A stretch of DNA of 64,000 nucleotides, from NCBI GenBank assembly GCA_016861165.1, contig BOKV01000003.1:1-64000 (forward strand). The letters are read 5' to 3'. The position numbers were made by a program, and so were the translations under genes. Source of the stretch: Alphaproteobacteria bacterium. Lineage in GTDB: Bacteria; Pseudomonadota; Alphaproteobacteria; Rhizobiales; Rhizobiaceae. The notes below the pieces were generated by a model that was not told the origin of the DNA, did not search any database, and saw only the letters and a list, made by a program, of their open reading frames with translations. Positions 1 through 11,538 of this stretch are shown here, in pieces (the stretch's first letter is position 1; each line of letters opens with the position of its first letter).

Positions 1-249
1 GTCCTCGCCCTCGGCGGCCAGCACGGCGATCACGGCATTGACCTTGACGCCCTCGGTGCCGGCCGGCACCACGATGCGCGCCACCGTGCCCTCGTCGACC
101 GCCTCGACCTCCATGGTCGCCTTGTCGGTCTCGATCTCGGCGATGATGTCGCCGGCTGAAACCGTGTCGCCCTCCTTGACCAGCCATTTGGCGAGCGTCC
201 CCTCCTCCATGGTCGGCGACAGCGCGGGCATGGTGATGTTGATCGGCAT
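1..249 (-). CDS. pdhC: Pyruvate dehydrogenase E2 (dihydrolipoamide acetyltransferase), N-terminal fragment
   Basis: Partial gene, cut by the left edge of the window; only the first 83 residues are present. They form a complete lipoyl domain beginning [17 protein letters not shown], with the lipoyl lysine K43 in the [11 protein letters not shown] motif. E2 carries the acetyl group from E1 to CoA in the pyruvate dehydrogenase complex. The catalytic and E3-binding domains lie outside the window, so E2 identity rests on the lipoyl domain plus its place at the end of pdhA-pdhB-DUF5076. The start lies 3 nt after the stop of the DUF5076 gene, so translation is probably coupled. Confidence 0.93.
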   Translation of the reverse strand, partial: MPINITMPALSPTMEEGTLAKWLVKEGDTVSAGDIIAEIETDKATMEVEAVDEGTVARIVVPAGTEGVKVNAVIAVLAAEGED

Positions 250-252
250 GGC

Positions 253-546
253 TCAGCTTCCCTGTTCTTCCTGCGGGCGCTCCTCGTAGAGCCCCTCGCC
301 CATCAGGATGCTCCGCGTGATCGTGATCTTGCCGTCGTCGGCCGGCAGCCGCGTTGCGAGCGCAGCCAGCCGCTTGGCCGCCTCGACCGCCTTCGCCACC
401 GCTTCCTCGGGCGCCAGCCGGCGGCGGTTGAGCGCCTCCAGCGCGTCGAGTGCCACCTCGACGACGCAGCCGCGCCCGTCGATCAGCACCGACGCGGCGA
501 GGCGATCGTAGCGTGCGGTCTTCAGGTCGAGGCGCTGGATGGCCAT
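253..546 (-). CDS. DUF5076 family small protein between pdhB and pdhC
   Basis: 97 residues starting MAIQRLDLKTARYDRLAASVLID and ending with an acidic EERPQEEQGS tail. I recall this short family sitting between pdhB and pdhC in rhizobia; its function is unknown. The open frame extends further upstream into pdhB, but the start chosen here lies just inside the preceding gap, directly after the pdhB stop, giving a tight operon fit. There is no signal peptide or membrane segment. Conserved location suggests a role linked to the pyruvate dehydrogenase complex, but nothing in the sequence proves that. Confidence 0.75.
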   Translation of the reverse strand: MAIQRLDLKTARYDRLAASVLIDGRGCVVEVALDALEALNRRRLAPEEAVAKAVEAAKRLAALATRLPADDGKITITRSILMGEGLYEERPQEEQGS

Positions 547-550
547 GCGG

Positions 551-1933
551 CTAATCCCGGTAGGTGACGGCCCTGACCGCCGCCACCACCTCGGCGACGG
601 AGGGCAGCGCCAGCTTTTCGAGATTGGCCGCATAGGGCATCGGCACGTCCTTGCCCGCCACCGTGAGGATCGGCGCGTCGAGCCAGTCGAAGGCGCGCTG
701 CATCACCTGGGCGGCGATGTGGTCGCCGACCGAGGACTGCGGGAAGCCCTCCTCGACGGTCACGAGCCGTCCGGTCTTCTTCACCGACTCGACCACGGTG
801 TCGTAGTCGAGCGGGCGCAGGGTTCGCAGATCGATGATCTCGACCTCGATGCCCTCAGCCGCCAGTTCCTCGGCCGCCTTGACGCAATAGGTCATGCCGA
901 TGCCGAAGGAGACCAGCGTCGCGTCGCCGCCCTTGCGGTGGACGCGCGCCTTGCCGATCGGCAGCACGAAATCGTCGAGTTTCGGCACCTCGAAGGTCTG
1001 GCCGTAGAGTATTTCGTTTTCGAGGAAGATCACCGGGTTGGGATCGCGGATGGCCGCCTTGAGCAGGCCCTTGGCGTCGGCGGCGGTATAAGGCATGACC
1101 ACCTTGAGGCCGGGAACGTGCGAATACCAGGCGGCGTAGCACTGCGAGTGCTGGGCGGCGACGCGGGCGGCCGCGCCGTTGGGCCCGCGAAAGACGATCG
1201 GCGCCGACATCTGCCCGCCCGACATGTAGCGCGTCTTGGCGGCCGAATTGATGATCTGGTCGATCGCCTGCATGGCGAAGTTGAAGGTCATGAACTCGAC
1301 GACCGGCTTCAGTCCGGCCATGGCGGCGCCGACGCCGATGCCGGCGAAGCCGTGCTCGGTGATCGGCGTGTCAATGACCCGCCGCGCGCCGAACTCCTGC
1401 AGCAGCCCCTGGGTGATCTTGTAGGCGCCCTGATATTCGGCGACTTCCTCGCCCATGATGAAGACGTCGTCGTCGCGGCGCATCTCCTCGGCCATGGCGT
1501 CGCGCAGCGCCTCGCGCACGGTCATCGCCACCATCTCCGTGCCCGCCGGCAGGTCGGGGTCGGCCGGCGCTTGTGTCGTCGGCGCCGCCGGCGGGGCCGG
1601 GGTGGCAGTAGCGGCTGCGGGCTGCGCGGGAGCTGCCTGCCCCGTTGGCGGCGGGCTGGCGGCAGGCGCGTCGATGTCGCCGGCGCTCTCGCCGTCTGCG
1701 ACGAGCACGGCAATCGGCGTGTTGACCTTGACGCCCTCGGCGCCGGCCGCAACCAGGATGCGCGCGATCGTGCCCTCGTCGACCGCCTCGACCTCCATCG
1801 TCGCCTTGTCGGTCTCGATCTCGGCAATGACGTCGCCGGAGGCGACGCGGTCGCCCTCCTTGACCAGCCATTTGGCGAGGTTGCCCTCTTCCATGGTCGG
1901 CGACAGCGCCGGCATGAGGATCTGTGTCGGCAT
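551..1933 (-). CDS. pdhB: Pyruvate dehydrogenase E1 component, beta subunit with N-terminal lipoyl domain
   Basis: 460 residues. Residues 1-80 are a lipoyl domain (K43 in [11 protein letters not shown]) almost identical to that of PdhC. Residues about 85-130 are an Ala/Pro linker, followed by the transketolase-like pyrimidine-binding domain ([30 protein letters not shown]) and the C-terminal domain ([16 protein letters not shown]). With PdhA it decarboxylates pyruvate using thiamine diphosphate and acetylates lipoate. A lipoyl domain on E1 beta is the known alphaproteobacterial arrangement. The start follows a GGGAGACAAGGA ribosome-binding site. It is separated from pdhA by a VOC gene, which is unusual. 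Confidence 0.97.
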   Translation of the reverse strand: MPTQILMPALSPTMEEGNLAKWLVKEGDRVASGDVIAEIETDKATMEVEAVDEGTIARILVAAGAEGVKVNTPIAVLVADGESAGDIDAPAASPPPTGQAAPAQPAAATATPAPPAAPTTQAPADPDLPAGTEMVAMTVREALRDAMAEEMRRDDDVFIMGEEVAEYQGAYKITQGLLQEFGARRVIDTPITEHGFAGIGVGAAMAGLKPVVEFMTFNFAMQAIDQIINSAAKTRYMSGGQMSAPIVFRGPNGAAARVAAQHSQCYAAWYSHVPGLKVVMPYTAADAKGLLKAAIRDPNPVIFLENEILYGQTFEVPKLDDFVLPIGKARVHRKGGDATLVSFGIGMTYCVKAAEELAAEGIEVEIIDLRTLRPLDYDTVVESVKKTGRLVTVEEGFPQSSVGDHIAAQVMQRAFDWLDAPILTVAGKDVPMPYAANLEKLALPSVAEVVAAVRAVTYRD

Positions 1934-1951
1934 TCCTTGTCTCCCGGTGCG

Positions 1952-2332
1952 TCAGGCCGCCTTGTCGTCGCGCTGGTGGATGCCGAAGACGTTGCCCTCG
2001 GTGTCCCTGGCGTAGAACTGCCAGCCGATACCGGGGATGGCGTGCTTGGCCATGGCGGTCACCGCGCCCAAGTCCAGCGCCCTGGCGATGGCCGCGTCAA
2101 TGTCGTCGGTATCGATCGTGCAAACATAGGCCATGATGATGTCGCCCGACTGGCCGGCATGCCGACGCATCAGGCCGCCATTGATGCCGGGCCGGTCGTC
2201 CGGCCCCGTGGTGACCAGCCAGTAGGTGTCGGGCATGATCTCCTGGAATTGCCAGCCGAACAGGCCGGAATAGAAGGCGCGGGCCCGCGCCACATCGTCG
2301 GCGTGGATTTCGAAGTGTACGACGCGGCCCAT
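1952..2332 (-). CDS. VOC (glyoxalase/bleomycin-resistance fold) family protein
   Basis: 126 residues, one vicinal-oxygen-chelate module: beta-alpha-beta opening VVHFEIHADDVARARAFYSGLFGWQF, and a C-terminal GIGWQFYARDTEGNVFGIHQ with the typical DxEGNxFG ending. Substrate unknown; such proteins include dioxygenases, glyoxalases and binding proteins. It lies between pdhA and pdhB on the same strand with gaps of 18-19 nt, so it is almost certainly co-transcribed with pyruvate dehydrogenase. Possible metal ligands are the early His/Glu (HFEIH) and a later Glu, but activity cannot be assigned. Confidence 0.85.
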   Translation of the reverse strand: MGRVVHFEIHADDVARARAFYSGLFGWQFQEIMPDTYWLVTTGPDDRPGINGGLMRRHAGQSGDIIMAYVCTIDTDDIDAAIARALDLGAVTAMAKHAIPGIGWQFYARDTEGNVFGIHQRDDKAA

Positions 2333-2351
2333 TTCGCGCGGCTCCCGACGG

Positions 2352-3443
2352 TCAGGCGACGATGTCGGTGTAGAGCTCGGCGACGTCCGGCTCGGGGTCG
2401 TTCTGGGCGAAATCGGCCGCCCTGCCGACGATGTCGCGGATTTCCTTGTCGATCGCCTTCAGGTCGTCCTCGCTGGCCTGGCCGGAATCGACCAAGCGCT
2501 GGCGCACCTGCTCGATCGGGTCGTGCTCGGCGCGCATCTTCTGCACCTCGTCCTTGGAGCGGTACTTGGCCGGGTCCGACATTGAATGGCCGCGATAGCG
2601 GTAGGTCTGCATCTCCAGGATGAACGGCCCCTTGCCCGACCGGCACCAGGCGACCGCGGCGTCGCCGGCCGACTTGACCGCCCGCACGTCCATGCCGTCG
2701 ACCTGCATGCCGGGGATGTTGAACGAGGCGCCGCGCTGCGAGAAATCGGTCTGGGCCGATGACCGCGCCACCGAGGTGCCCATGGCGTAGCGGTTGTTCT
2801 CGATGATGTAGACGACCGGCAGCTTCCACAGCTGCGCCATGTTGAAGCTCTCGTAGACCTGGCCCTGGTTTGCGGCGCCGTCGCCGAAATATGTGAGCGA
2901 CACGCTGTCGGCCTCGCGGTAGCGGTTGGCGAAGGCGAGCCCGGTGCCGAGCGAGACCTGGGCGCCGACGATGCCGTGACCGCCGAAGAAGTTCTTCTCG
3001 CGGCTGAACATGTGCATCGAGCCACCCTTGCCGCGCGAATAGCCGCCGCGCCGGCCCGTCAGTTCGGCCATGACGCCGCCCGGGTCCATGCCGCAGGCCA
3101 GCATGTGGCCGTGGTCGCGATAGCCGGTGATGACCTGGTCGCCCTCGCGGATCGCCATTTGCATGCCGGTAACCACCGCCTCCTGGCCGATATAGAGGTG
3201 GCAGAAGCCGCCGATCAGGCCCATGCCGTAGAGTTGGCCCGCCTTCTCCTCGAAGCGGCGGATCAGCAGCATGTCGCGATAGGCCTTCAATTCCTCCGCA
3301 AGGGCGAACTGCGCCGGCGGCGGCGCGGCGATCGCCGTTGGCAGGATCGGATGGCCGCCGGCGGCCTTGCCGGCCGTGGACGACCTGGCAGCAGACGATT
3401 TGGCGGTGGACGAACGTGCGGTTTTCGCCTGCCCTGCGGCCAT
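2352..3443 (-). CDS. pdhA: Pyruvate dehydrogenase E1 component, alpha subunit
   Basis: 363 residues. An Ala/Ser/Thr/Lys-rich N-terminal tail of about 40 residues precedes the E1 alpha fold: YRDMLLIRRFEEKAGQLYG, GHGIVGAQ, the thiamine-diphosphate motif GDGAANQGQVYESFN, and the phosphorylation-loop-like region YRGHSMSDPAKYRSKDEV. It partners PdhB to decarboxylate pyruvate. The open frame reaches further upstream, but the start at 3443 has a good AGGGAGAAGG site and lies downstream of the predicted promoter (3563-3590). It is the first gene of the pdhA-VOC-pdhB-DUF5076-pdhC unit. Confidence 0.97.
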   Translation of the reverse strand: MAAGQAKTARSSTAKSSAARSSTAGKAAGGHPILPTAIAAPPPAQFALAEELKAYRDMLLIRRFEEKAGQLYGMGLIGGFCHLYIGQEAVVTGMQMAIREGDQVITGYRDHGHMLACGMDPGGVMAELTGRRGGYSRGKGGSMHMFSREKNFFGGHGIVGAQVSLGTGLAFANRYREADSVSLTYFGDGAANQGQVYESFNMAQLWKLPVVYIIENNRYAMGTSVARSSAQTDFSQRGASFNIPGMQVDGMDVRAVKSAGDAAVAWCRSGKGPFILEMQTYRYRGHSMSDPAKYRSKDEVQKMRAEHDPIEQVRQRLVDSGQASEDDLKAIDKEIRDIVGRAADFAQNDPEPDVAELYTDIVA

Positions 3444-3562
3444 GACCTTCTCCCTGGCAATTTCCTCCTCGCGCCATCGACAACCTTCGAACGGCGTCGC
3501 GGGCACGGTCCCGTTGTCGTCCGACGGCGCCGCAGCGCCACCGTCTTGTCGGGCGTGAGGCG

Positions 3563-3590
3563 ATATTATTGCATGGCAGCGCGTTGACAA
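3563..3590 (-). promoter_or_regulatory. Predicted sigma70-type promoter of pdhA
   Basis: On the minus strand TTGTCA (3590-3585) and TAATAT (3568-3563) are separated by 16 nt, placing transcription start near 3555, about 110 nt before pdhA. An ATGCA-N5-TGCAT inverted repeat (3591-3605) abuts the -35 box on its upstream side and could be a regulator site. This is by eye; no start-site data. Confidence 0.55.
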
Positions 3591-3623
3591 ATGCAAATAC
3601 TGCATGACGCGGCTGCAGTAGAC

Positions 3624-3664
3624 TTAACTGAAATCGGTTAAACCAGCTCAATTAACTGATTCGG
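3624..3664. repeat. Cluster of TTAAC-type repeats upstream of pdhA
   Basis: TTAACTGAAATCGG (3624-3637) and TTAACTGATTCGG (3652-3664) are direct repeats 28 nt apart, with the palindrome GGTTAAACC (3636-3644) between them. They lie 35-75 nt upstream of the predicted pdhA -35 box and just after the ftsB-like stop codon. The arrangement looks like a multi-site operator, but no regulator is identified. Confidence 0.4.
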
Positions 3665-3666
3665 AG

Positions 3667-3984
3667 TTAATCCGTTCGGCGAGGGATCATCACTTCGTTC
3701 GGCCCGAGCAGGTTGAGCATGTGGCGCGCCTGTTCGTCGAGCATGTCGCGTTCGATGGTGCCGTCGCGCAGCAGGCGCACGCGCGCCTCGATGGCCGCAC
3801 GCTCCTGGGTCAGGCTGGCGAGCTGGAATTCCAGCCGGGTGCGCTCCTCGCGCATGGTGCGCATTGCCTCGATGCCGTAGCGGCCCGACCAGGCATGGAA
3901 GACGAAATAGGCGAGCAGCGCCGAACAGATCGCGGGCACGGCCAGCCTGGTGAGCGGATGGTTTTTGCGCTGGCGTGTCGACAA
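3667..3984 (-). CDS. Septum formation initiator family protein (FtsB/DivIC-like)
   Basis: 105 residues: a short cytoplasmic N-terminus (MSTRQRKNHPLTR), one membrane helix (about residues 14-32, LAVPAICSALLAYFVFHAW), then a coiled-coil periplasmic segment rich in E/R/L (MREERTRLEFQLASLTQERAAIEARV) and a conserved-looking LLRDGTIERDMLDEQARHMLN stretch. FtsB-type proteins act in the divisome with FtsL and FtsQ. Location between eno and pdhA is the usual rhizobial one. Start chosen at MSTRQ. Confident for family, less so for precise orthology. Confidence 0.88.
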   Translation of the reverse strand: MSTRQRKNHPLTRLAVPAICSALLAYFVFHAWSGRYGIEAMRTMREERTRLEFQLASLTQERAAIEARVRLLRDGTIERDMLDEQARHMLNLLGPNEVMIPRRTD

Positions 3985-4081
3985 GATGCGGCTTCCGGGG
4001 CGGTCTGGCGGGGCAAGCAGCAGCCTACAGGCGCATGCTTAACGCGCGGTTATCCCGCTGCCTGCGGCCGTGCGGCCCCGT

Positions 4082-6471
<2,390 letters not shown>

Positions 6472-6599
6472 CTAGCTGCCGCGCCCGCACAGCGCAATTT
6501 CCCGGCCGCAACAATTTCGGGATTTCGCCCGTTTTTCGCCGCCACCCGGGCCAGAAGCCGGTGCAGGGTCGGCGCCAAACGACAACAGGGAGACGTTCA

Positions 6600-7004
6600 A
6601 TGAAACCCGGCTTCACTGCCGCCCGCCATGCGGTCGCGCCAGGCGGCACCACGCTTGCGGCGGCGCTCATGCTGGCGGCCGCGTTCGACCCCGGTCCGGC
6701 CGCCGCGCAGACGATCGCGTGCGCCGCCGCCGAAAGGCCGGCCGAGTTCGCCATCTGCAATTCGGAGACGCTGCGGGTGCTCGACGAGAAGGTCGACGCC
6801 GCCTTTCAGGCAAGTCTGGAGGCGCTCGGCGACCGGCCCCGCCGCCAGCAGTTCGCCCGCCGCCAGGGGCAGTGGAAGATCGAGCGCGACGCCTGCGAAG
6901 GCAACGAGGACTGCCTCGGGCAGAGCTATGCCCGCCGCCTCGACGAACTGAGCGCCGCACGCGGCCCGATCGCCGCCTTCACCCGCTTCGCCGGCGGCGG
7001 CTGA
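6600..7004 (+). CDS. Secreted LprI/DUF1311-like protein
   Basis: 134 residues: signal peptide (residues 1 to about 36, ending PAAAQT) then a domain with four cysteines (IACAAAERPAEFAIC ... ERDACEGNEDCLGQSYARRLDEL) and the LprI-type pattern of L-D-x3-DAAF, QRQWKxxRDxC and a final YxxRxxEL-like helix. LprI-family proteins include lysozyme inhibitors, but many are uncharacterised. Start chosen from the AACAGGGAGACG ribosome-binding site just upstream. It sits alone on the plus strand, divergent from eno, converging with the hydrolase gene. Confidence 0.8.
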   Translation: MKPGFTAARHAVAPGGTTLAAALMLAAAFDPGPAAAQTIACAAAERPAEFAICNSETLRVLDEKVDAAFQASLEALGDRPRRQQFARRQGQWKIERDACEGNEDCLGQSYARRLDELSAARGPIAAFTRFAGGG

Positions 7005-7016
7005 GGATCGCCGGCC

Positions 7017-8021
7017 TCACGACAGCCATTGGCCGATCCTGGCGCCGACCTCCTGGTTCATCAGGTAGCCGTAGAAGTCGTGCGGATTGGCGACCAGCCG
7101 CCCCGACTGCGTATCGACATAAGCCCAGCAGTTGTAGACGTGGCGGTCGCGGATGTCGTCGACATAGCCCTTGGACCGCATTCGTGCGAACGCAACCCGC
7201 ATCTTCTCGGCATGAGCGATGTAGTCGTCCTCGGCGTGGAAATTCCACCAGTCGCCGATGAAGCCGCGCGGATACTTCTCGGCTTCGGGGTAGCGCCCGT
7301 CGAGCAGGTTGTTGCGCACGCCAAGTTCGCCGAGCGGACAGCCGATGGTCAGGAACAGCGCGACCCGCCGGCCGAGCGATCGCAGCGCCGCATATTCGCT
7401 GTAGTGGGAATATTTCCAGAGAACGTCATAGCCGACGATGGCACCCATCGAATGGGCGAGCAGGCAGATGTCGTCGCCGGTTTCGAGCGCCGGCTGCAGT
7501 TTCTCCTGTAGCCGGGCGCGCACCCGCGAGCCGGTGTCGTGCGAGGTCAGGTATTCGGCCATGTCCGGCGTTGCATGGCGGATCATCAGCGTGTTCAGCA
7601 CACCGAAGGTGACGAGCGCGCCGATCAGGCTGGCGAAATCGGCCGCCTCGTCGAGGAATCGGTAGTCGTCGGCCTCGCGCAGGAGGTTGCGGTAGCGCGC
7701 TCTTGTGAATGCCGGGATCTGCCGGGTGCGCTCATAGGCCGATCTGAGCGGACCGATCGGGAAGCAGGGCTGGCCGTTGACCGGATCGATGGCGGTCAGC
7801 GCCTTGCGGTCTTTCGGACGCCTGGCCGCCTGAATGTCGTTGTTGATGTCGCCGTAATAGACGAGGTCGAGCGGAACAGCGCCGGCATCGAACCGCGCCG
7901 CTGCATCGTCGCGGCCGGCGCGGCGCAGGCCCTCGCCGATCGCCGTGCGCGCCAGCGCCTCCATGTCCGCTTTCGCCGGCTTGATCGCGCGCCCGTGGAT
8001 GAGGACCAGTCGCTTCGCCAT
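7017..8021 (-). CDS. Alpha/beta-hydrolase-like protein
   Basis: 334 residues from MAKRLVLIHGRAIKP; an earlier in-frame start would add an unlikely 22 residues. A KRLVLIHG strand-loop at the N-terminus matches the oxyanion-hole strand of alpha/beta hydrolases, and DICLLAHSMGAIVGYDVLW supplies a nucleophile elbow (Ser in HSMGA). A C-terminal DRHVYNCWAYVD may hold the catalytic His. A hydrophobic helix lies around ADFASLIGALVTFGVLNTLM. Substrate unknown; could be an esterase/lipase-like or regulatory hydrolase. No signal peptide. Converges with the LprI-like gene 12 nt away. Confidence 0.7.
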   Translation of the reverse strand: MAKRLVLIHGRAIKPAKADMEALARTAIGEGLRRAGRDDAAARFDAGAVPLDLVYYGDINNDIQAARRPKDRKALTAIDPVNGQPCFPIGPLRSAYERTRQIPAFTRARYRNLLREADDYRFLDEAADFASLIGALVTFGVLNTLMIRHATPDMAEYLTSHDTGSRVRARLQEKLQPALETGDDICLLAHSMGAIVGYDVLWKYSHYSEYAALRSLGRRVALFLTIGCPLGELGVRNNLLDGRYPEAEKYPRGFIGDWWNFHAEDDYIAHAEKMRVAFARMRSKGYVDDIRDRHVYNCWAYVDTQSGRLVANPHDFYGYLMNQEVGARIGQWLS

Positions 8022-8136
8022 GGCCGCCTCCCGCCGCCATACTGCCCCGGCCAAGGCAACTATGACGCGAAGGTCGCCGCCATGCAACGGGGAATGGCTG
8101 GTGCCGGAACCGGTCGAAAGCGCGACCGGGCTGTCC

Positions 8137-8970
8137 TCAACGCCCCTTGACCACCGCGTCGATCGCCATCAGCTGCTCGACCAGTGCGCGCATGTCTTTC
8201 AGCGGGACCATGTTGGGGCCGTCGGAAGGCGCGTTGTCGGGGTCCTGGTGCGTCTCGATGAACACGCCGGCAACACCCGCCGCCACGGCCGCCCGCGCCA
8301 GGATGGGCACCATGGTGCGGTCGCCGCCGGTCGAGGCCCCCTGCCCGCCCGGCGACTGCACCGAATGGGTGGCGTCGAAGATGACCGGCGCGCCGATCTC
8401 GGCCATGATCGGCAGCGCCCGCATGTCGGAGACGAGCGTGTTGTAGCCGAAGCTGGCGCCGCGCTCGGTCAGCAGCACGTTGGGGTTGCCGCTGTCGACG
8501 ATCTTGGCCAGCACGTTCTTCATATCCCACGGGGCGAGGAACTGGCCCTTCTTGACGTTGATCACCTTGCCGGTCTTCGCCGCGGCGGCCAGGAGGTCCG
8601 TCTGGCGGCACAGGAAGGCCGGGATCTGCAGAACGTCGACATGGGGGGCAACGAGGCCGCACTGCTCTTGCGTGTGGATGTCGGTCAGCACCGGCACGCC
8701 GAACCGGGCGCGCAGGTCGTCGAACACCGGCAGCGCCGCGTCGAGGCCGACGCCGCGCCGCGCCTGCAGGCTGGTACGGTTGGCCTTGTCGAAACTGGTC
8801 TTGTAGACGAGGCCGATGCCGAGCGTCGCCGCCATCTCCTTCAAGGCGCCGGCCACGTCGAAGGCGTGGTCCCGGCTCTCGAGCTGGCAGGGGCCGGCGA
8901 TCAGCGCCAGCGGCGCCGCATTGGCGAAGCGGACGGCGCCGACCGTGACAATGGCGTTGGCCTGGTTCAT
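8137..8970 (-). CDS. kdsA: 3-deoxy-8-phosphooctulonate (KDO-8-P) synthase
   Basis: 277 residues, full length. It condenses phosphoenolpyruvate with arabinose 5-phosphate for lipopolysaccharide KDO. Motifs: [90 protein letters not shown] and [17 protein letters not shown]. Start ATG at 8970 overlaps the upstream VOC gene stop as ATGA. Between kdsA and eno lie the LprI-like and hydrolase genes, absent from the simplest rhizobial order. Confidence 0.97.
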   Translation of the reverse strand: MNQANAIVTVGAVRFANAAPLALIAGPCQLESRDHAFDVAGALKEMAATLGIGLVYKTSFDKANRTSLQARRGVGLDAALPVFDDLRARFGVPVLTDIHTQEQCGLVAPHVDVLQIPAFLCRQTDLLAAAAKTGKVINVKKGQFLAPWDMKNVLAKIVDSGNPNVLLTERGASFGYNTLVSDMRALPIMAEIGAPVIFDATHSVQSPGGQGASTGGDRTMVPILARAAVAAGVAGVFIETHQDPDNAPSDGPNMVPLKDMRALVEQLMAIDAVVKGR

Positions 8971-9872
8971 GCTGCCTCGAAGGCGAAGGCGGCGCCCTGC
9001 CCGGGCGCCGGGGCGACGACAAGCCGTCCGGCAATCTCGGCGAAGGCGATGCCTCGCTCCGCGAACAGGCGGCGGGTCGCGGCGAGGTCGGCGACGGCGA
9101 AGACGACGGCGCGCAGCCGGAGCCCGCGGCCATGGCCGCCGGCGTTTTCCCCGAACCAGGCCTTCAGCCCGGCCGGGCTATAGGCGGCGATGTTGGCGTT
9201 GGCGGCGGCAAGTTCGATGCCGAAGGAATGGGCGTTGACCTCGCGGGTGCCGACGACGGCCTCCAGCAGATACTGGAAGTCGGCCGGGTTCGGTTCGCAC
9301 ATCGCCACCTCGCGCAGCCCAACGACGCCATTGGCATGGCGGATGAGCGCGCCGCGATCGGCGGTCACGCTGCCGATCCGCTCGCAGGTCAGAAAAAAGA
9401 CGTCGGGCGCGCGCAGGTCGGCGGCGAAGGCCAGCCGGAAAGACAGCCGTGCCTTCTGGCCATCGGCGCCGGCGAAGGCGCGCGAGAAGCGCAGCATTCT
9501 GCCGGCAGACAGGCCGCCTGCCCGGAAGCGCGCATGGTCGCCGGTGGCGTCATCGGTGGCGAAAGCGATGGCCGAGAAGCCGTCCTCGCCGCGGCGGAAG
9601 CGATAGGCCTGGTCGCGGGCGGTGAACACGTTGCCCCTGAGCGCCGTCGCCTCGCAGGTCTCGCGCTGGTCGATGGCGAGCGGTTCGAGATAGGTGCCGT
9701 CGGCGAAGTAGACGCAGCAATTCTCGGTGCCGAAGGGATGGCGGGCATCGGCGGCGACCATGAAGCCGAGCGCCTCGAGGCGCTGGCGCGCCACCGACAG
9801 TGCGCCGACCGGCAGGACAAGATGGTCGACCCGTCTTGCGGCTCGCGCCGGCTGGCTGTGCTCGGTCGTCAT
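8967..9872 (-). CDS. VOC/glyoxalase-like domain protein upstream of kdsA
   Basis: 301 residues from [23 protein letters not shown]. The N-terminal half is a VOC-like module ([25 protein letters not shown], then [21 protein letters not shown]); the C-terminal half contains a second pair ([24 protein letters not shown] and [25 protein letters not shown]). This matches the glyoxalase-like domain family seen in many proteobacteria, of unknown substrate. The frame runs further upstream but without a sensible start; 9872 begins the recognisable domain. Stop overlaps the kdsA start by 4 nt, so the two are coupled. Confidence 0.8.
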   Translation of the reverse strand: MTTEHSQPARAARRVDHLVLPVGALSVARQRLEALGFMVAADARHPFGTENCCVYFADGTYLEPLAIDQRETCEATALRGNVFTARDQAYRFRRGEDGFSAIAFATDDATGDHARFRAGGLSAGRMLRFSRAFAGADGQKARLSFRLAFAADLRAPDVFFLTCERIGSVTADRGALIRHANGVVGLREVAMCEPNPADFQYLLEAVVGTREVNAHSFGIELAAANANIAAYSPAGLKAWFGENAGGHGRGLRLRAVVFAVADLAATRRLFAERGIAFAEIAGRLVVAPAPGQGAAFAFEAA

Positions 9873-10052
9873 GTCAACGGCATTTGCCCGAACTGCCGCG
9901 CCAATGCAAGCCGACTGGCGCGCGTGCCATCGGATCACCTTGTCAGCCGTCGCCGCGGTCGCCGCCGCACGCTGCCGCGGCTTTGTCGGCTGGATGAACA
10001 CCGCGGGGCCGTTTCGCGGCCCGATGCCGGACATAGCGCCAAGCTGATGGTT

Positions 10053-11444
10053 TCAATCATACTTGAACCGTTCTGACACGATCCGCGCGCGGGGGACACC
10101 GCGAGCTGCCAGTGTCCGCTCGACGCTGTTCATCATCGCGGTCGGACCGCAGACAAAGTACAGCCATCGATCGCCGCCGATTGCGTCAAGGCAATCGTTG
10201 AGGATATCCGGGGTCAACTCTCCGACATGCCCCGCCCATCCGGCGGGCGGCTCGGACAAGACGTAGTAAACCACGAAATCGAGGACGTCCTTGAGCGTCT
10301 CGATCTAGTCCCGGTACAGGATCTGGGTGTCGATGCGGTTTCCGTAGATCAATCGCACGGGATGAGCATGCCTCTCGGCCTTGAGCTGACGCAGCATGCT
10401 CATGATGGGCGCAAAGCCGACGCCGCCCGCGATGAACACGGCGCCCTCGGCCCTTCGGCCGGCTAGCGTGAAATTGCCATGCGGTCCGTCGAGATAGGCT
10501 CGGGTACCAACGGCGATCGAGCCAATCTGGCTGGTGAAATCGCCGCTTTCCTTGATCGTGAACGCCATGCGAGGCCGGTCGGCCGGCGCCGAACTGAAGG
10601 AAAACGGATGCTCGGTGAGACTGAACGTTGAATGGCCTAGGTTGAGCCACACGAACTGTCCGGGCGCGAAGCGCATGGCGTGCCCGCGTTCCGGCTCAAC
10701 AGCTACCTCCCACATGCGGTCGGCGACCTTGCGATTCGAGGTGACCCGATAGGGCGAAGCCAATTGCAGCAGAGGATTGATCGCATAGATGTGGGCCATC
10801 GCCCCGAGCGCAACAATCGTGGCCGCGATCCAAAAGGCGGCGAGCCAGCCATCCGCGCTGTAGGTGCCGACGCGCAGGGTGTGGAGGGTGCCGGACAAGG
10901 CGATCGCGACCGCGAACAATCCATGGCTGAGACGCCACAGTTCATAGCGCAACGGAAGCCGATCGCGGAACACGGCAAGCGGAACCAGCAGGATCGTCAG
11001 CCACCAGGCGATGACGCCGCTGCGCAGGTTCGGCGACGAAAACATCCGGTTGAGCGCGGCCAGCGCATCCGTGGGATCGGGAGCAAGCCGCGGCGCGGCA
11101 TAGAGCAGCGGGTGAAGTAAGACAAAGGCGAGGATCGCCCAGGCCGTCACCTGATGAAACCGCATGGCGCGGTCGATGCCGACACGGCCCGACAGCCACC
11201 TGAAGCGCCCCGACAGCAGGAACTGGAGCAACATCATCACATAGCCGACCATGACGAGGCCGGACGAAAGCTCACGGAAGACGTTGCGCGCCGGCAGGCC
11301 TTGCAGCGCCGCCAGGATCACCGGAGTCAGACAAAGCAGCCCGTATCCGGCGAACAGTACTGTCGGCGGCAGGCCTGCTGGCGCACGCGGGTCACCGGCG
11401 CGTTTCGCGCCTCTCGCCGAGAGCGCAGGCATGTCTGTCTCCAC
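10053..11444 (-). pseudogene. Ferric-reductase-like flavocytochrome interrupted by an in-frame amber codon
   Basis: A single 464-codon frame except for TAG at 10307-10305 (codon 380). Upstream: six-helix ferric-reductase-like membrane domain with paired histidines (RAMRFHQVTAW, LLHPLLY; LSHGLFA, GTLHTLR), then an FAD-binding module (LTEHPFSFSSAP) and start of the NAD-binding domain (AGGVGFAPIMSMLRQL). Downstream, in the same frame, the NAD domain continues through VVYYVLSEPPAGW to the terminal CGPTAMMNSVERTLAARG. The residue lost was probably Glu in the YRDEIETLKD-like helix. It would be a membrane NAD(P)H oxidase/ferric reductase. Could be a recent null mutation, a sequencing error, or readthrough. 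Confidence 0.85.
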
Positions 11445-11538
11445 GATTTTTTATTTTCGCATCCGGCCACCATGGCAACGCGGCATTCCGCGATCGCCGC
11501 TACCGACATGCGCCATCGTGCCGCCGGCCGGTCGGAGA

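Noticed and set aside
539-2623. Long plus-strand open frame of about 690 codons across pdhB and the VOC gene
   Set aside because: Antisense to clear pdhB/pdhA coding sequence; composition is the Arg/Gly/His-rich shadow expected in GC-rich DNA.
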